Assembly: GCA_038317685.1 (NCBI GenBank)
Contig: JBBQBQ010000194.1
Coordinates: forward strand, 1-6,706
Length of the DNA stretch: 6,706 nt
Direction: 5' to 3'
From: JBBQBQ01 sp038317685
GTDB lineage: Bacteria > Desulfobacterota > Desulfuromonadia > Desulfuromonadales > DDH964
Shown: one piece after another, positions 6,301 to 6,706 of the stretch
Numbering within the stretch: position 1 is the stretch's first letter
Layout of the letters: the number at the start of each line of letters is the position of its first letter
Program-made: the position numbers and the translations under genes
Notes under the pieces: generated by a model
Database searches by the model: none
What the model was told of the DNA's origin: nothing
What the model saw: the letters and a program-made list of their open reading frames with translations, nothing else

Positions 6301-6706
6301 ATGAATCCAAAGCAGAAGATCCTCATCGTCGACGACAAGAAGGAGAACCTGGTGGCTCTTCGGCAGGTTCTGCGGGAGGTGGAGGCGGAAGTCATCGAGG
6401 CGGGTAGCGGCAATGATGCTCTCGCCGCCACCCTCGATCACCACTTTGCCCTGGCGATCCTCGATGTCATGATGCCGGAAATGAACGGTTTCGAACTGGC
6501 CGCGCACCTCAGAGAGGACGAGACGACCCGGTGGGTGCCGATCATCTTCGTCACCGCCGCCACCCAGGAGGAGCAGCAGGTCTTCGGCGGCTACGAAGCA
6601 GGGTGTGTCGACTACCTCCTCAAGCCCTTTGCCCCGGAGATCCTCCTGGCCAAGGTTCGGGTCTTCCTCGAACTGGACCGTCAGCGGACCGAGCTGCAAT
6701 GGCAGC
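6301..6706 (+). CDS. Response-regulator receiver-domain protein, N-terminal part (runs off the window)
   Basis: The frame opens at ATG 6301 and is still open at the right edge after 135 codons. The visible part is a complete receiver domain with acidic pair Asp11-Asp12 (ILIVDDKKEN), phospho-acceptor Asp55 (ILDVMMPEMNGFE), switch Thr85 (FVTA) and Lys108 (YLLKPF). After the last receiver helix the chain continues as a charged helix (FLELDRQRTELQWQ) rather than stopping, so an output domain should follow. Receivers that lead into such a helix are commonly joined to a histidine kinase, PAS or GGDEF module. Which one applies here cannot be seen. As the fourth gene of the operon it is a plausible phosphate acceptor for the upstream hybrid kinase, or a second kinase of the same pathway. 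Confidence 0.93.
   Translation, partial: MNPKQKILIVDDKKENLVALRQVLREVEAEVIEAGSGNDALAATLDHHFALAILDVMMPEMNGFELAAHLREDETTRWVPIIFVTAATQEEQQVFGGYEAGCVDYLLKPFAPEILLAKVRVFLELDRQRTELQWQ

Noticed and set aside
1..6706. CRISPR arrays, tRNA or rRNA genes, phage or attachment sites
   Set aside because: No regularly spaced repeats, no cloverleaf or rRNA signatures and no integrase or flanking direct repeats were seen.

Overview
This is a GC-rich window (about 60% by eye). All supported genes lie on the + strand. The genes look like those of a Gram-negative environmental bacterium with rich two-component signalling. Protein texture (the REP-associated transposase tail, the four-helix-bundle hybrid kinase and the CheR/CheB style) resembles Desulfuromonadales/Geobacter-type bacteria. 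That placement is a judgement from familiarity, not a search result.

Layout. (1) Positions 1-236 hold the C-terminal end of a REP-associated tyrosine transposase (RAYT, IS200-like). It is followed by a 10-bp tandem repeat and a convincing intrinsic terminator near 280-301. (2) Positions 379-930 hold a complete cysteine hydrolase of the isochorismatase/nicotinamidase superfamily with an intact Asp-Lys-Cys triad. (3) Positions 931-1309 are a non-coding stretch with small inverted repeats. It resembles the degenerate dispersed repeats found between genes in such genomes. (4) From 1310 to the end of the window is a tight signalling operon. It contains a 1166-residue membrane hybrid histidine kinase (4HB-type sensor, HAMP, GAF, long coiled coil, HisKA, HATPase and three receivers), a CheR-type methyltransferase, a CheB-type methylesterase without a receiver domain, and the start of a receiver-domain protein that runs off the window.

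How the operon may work. CheR and CheB normally methylate and demethylate glutamates in chemoreceptor coiled coils. No chemoreceptor, CheA or CheW is encoded here. The two enzymes are instead linked to a hybrid kinase that has a chemoreceptor-like input half and a strikingly regular Glu/Gln/Leu coiled coil just before its catalytic core. CheB has lost the receiver that normally controls it, while the kinase carries three. The most interesting reading is a methylation-tuned histidine kinase pathway separate from classical chemotaxis. The kinase coiled coil would be a candidate substrate, and the last receiver protein a candidate output or second kinase. Domain identities are well supported by motifs. 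The methylation link is inference.
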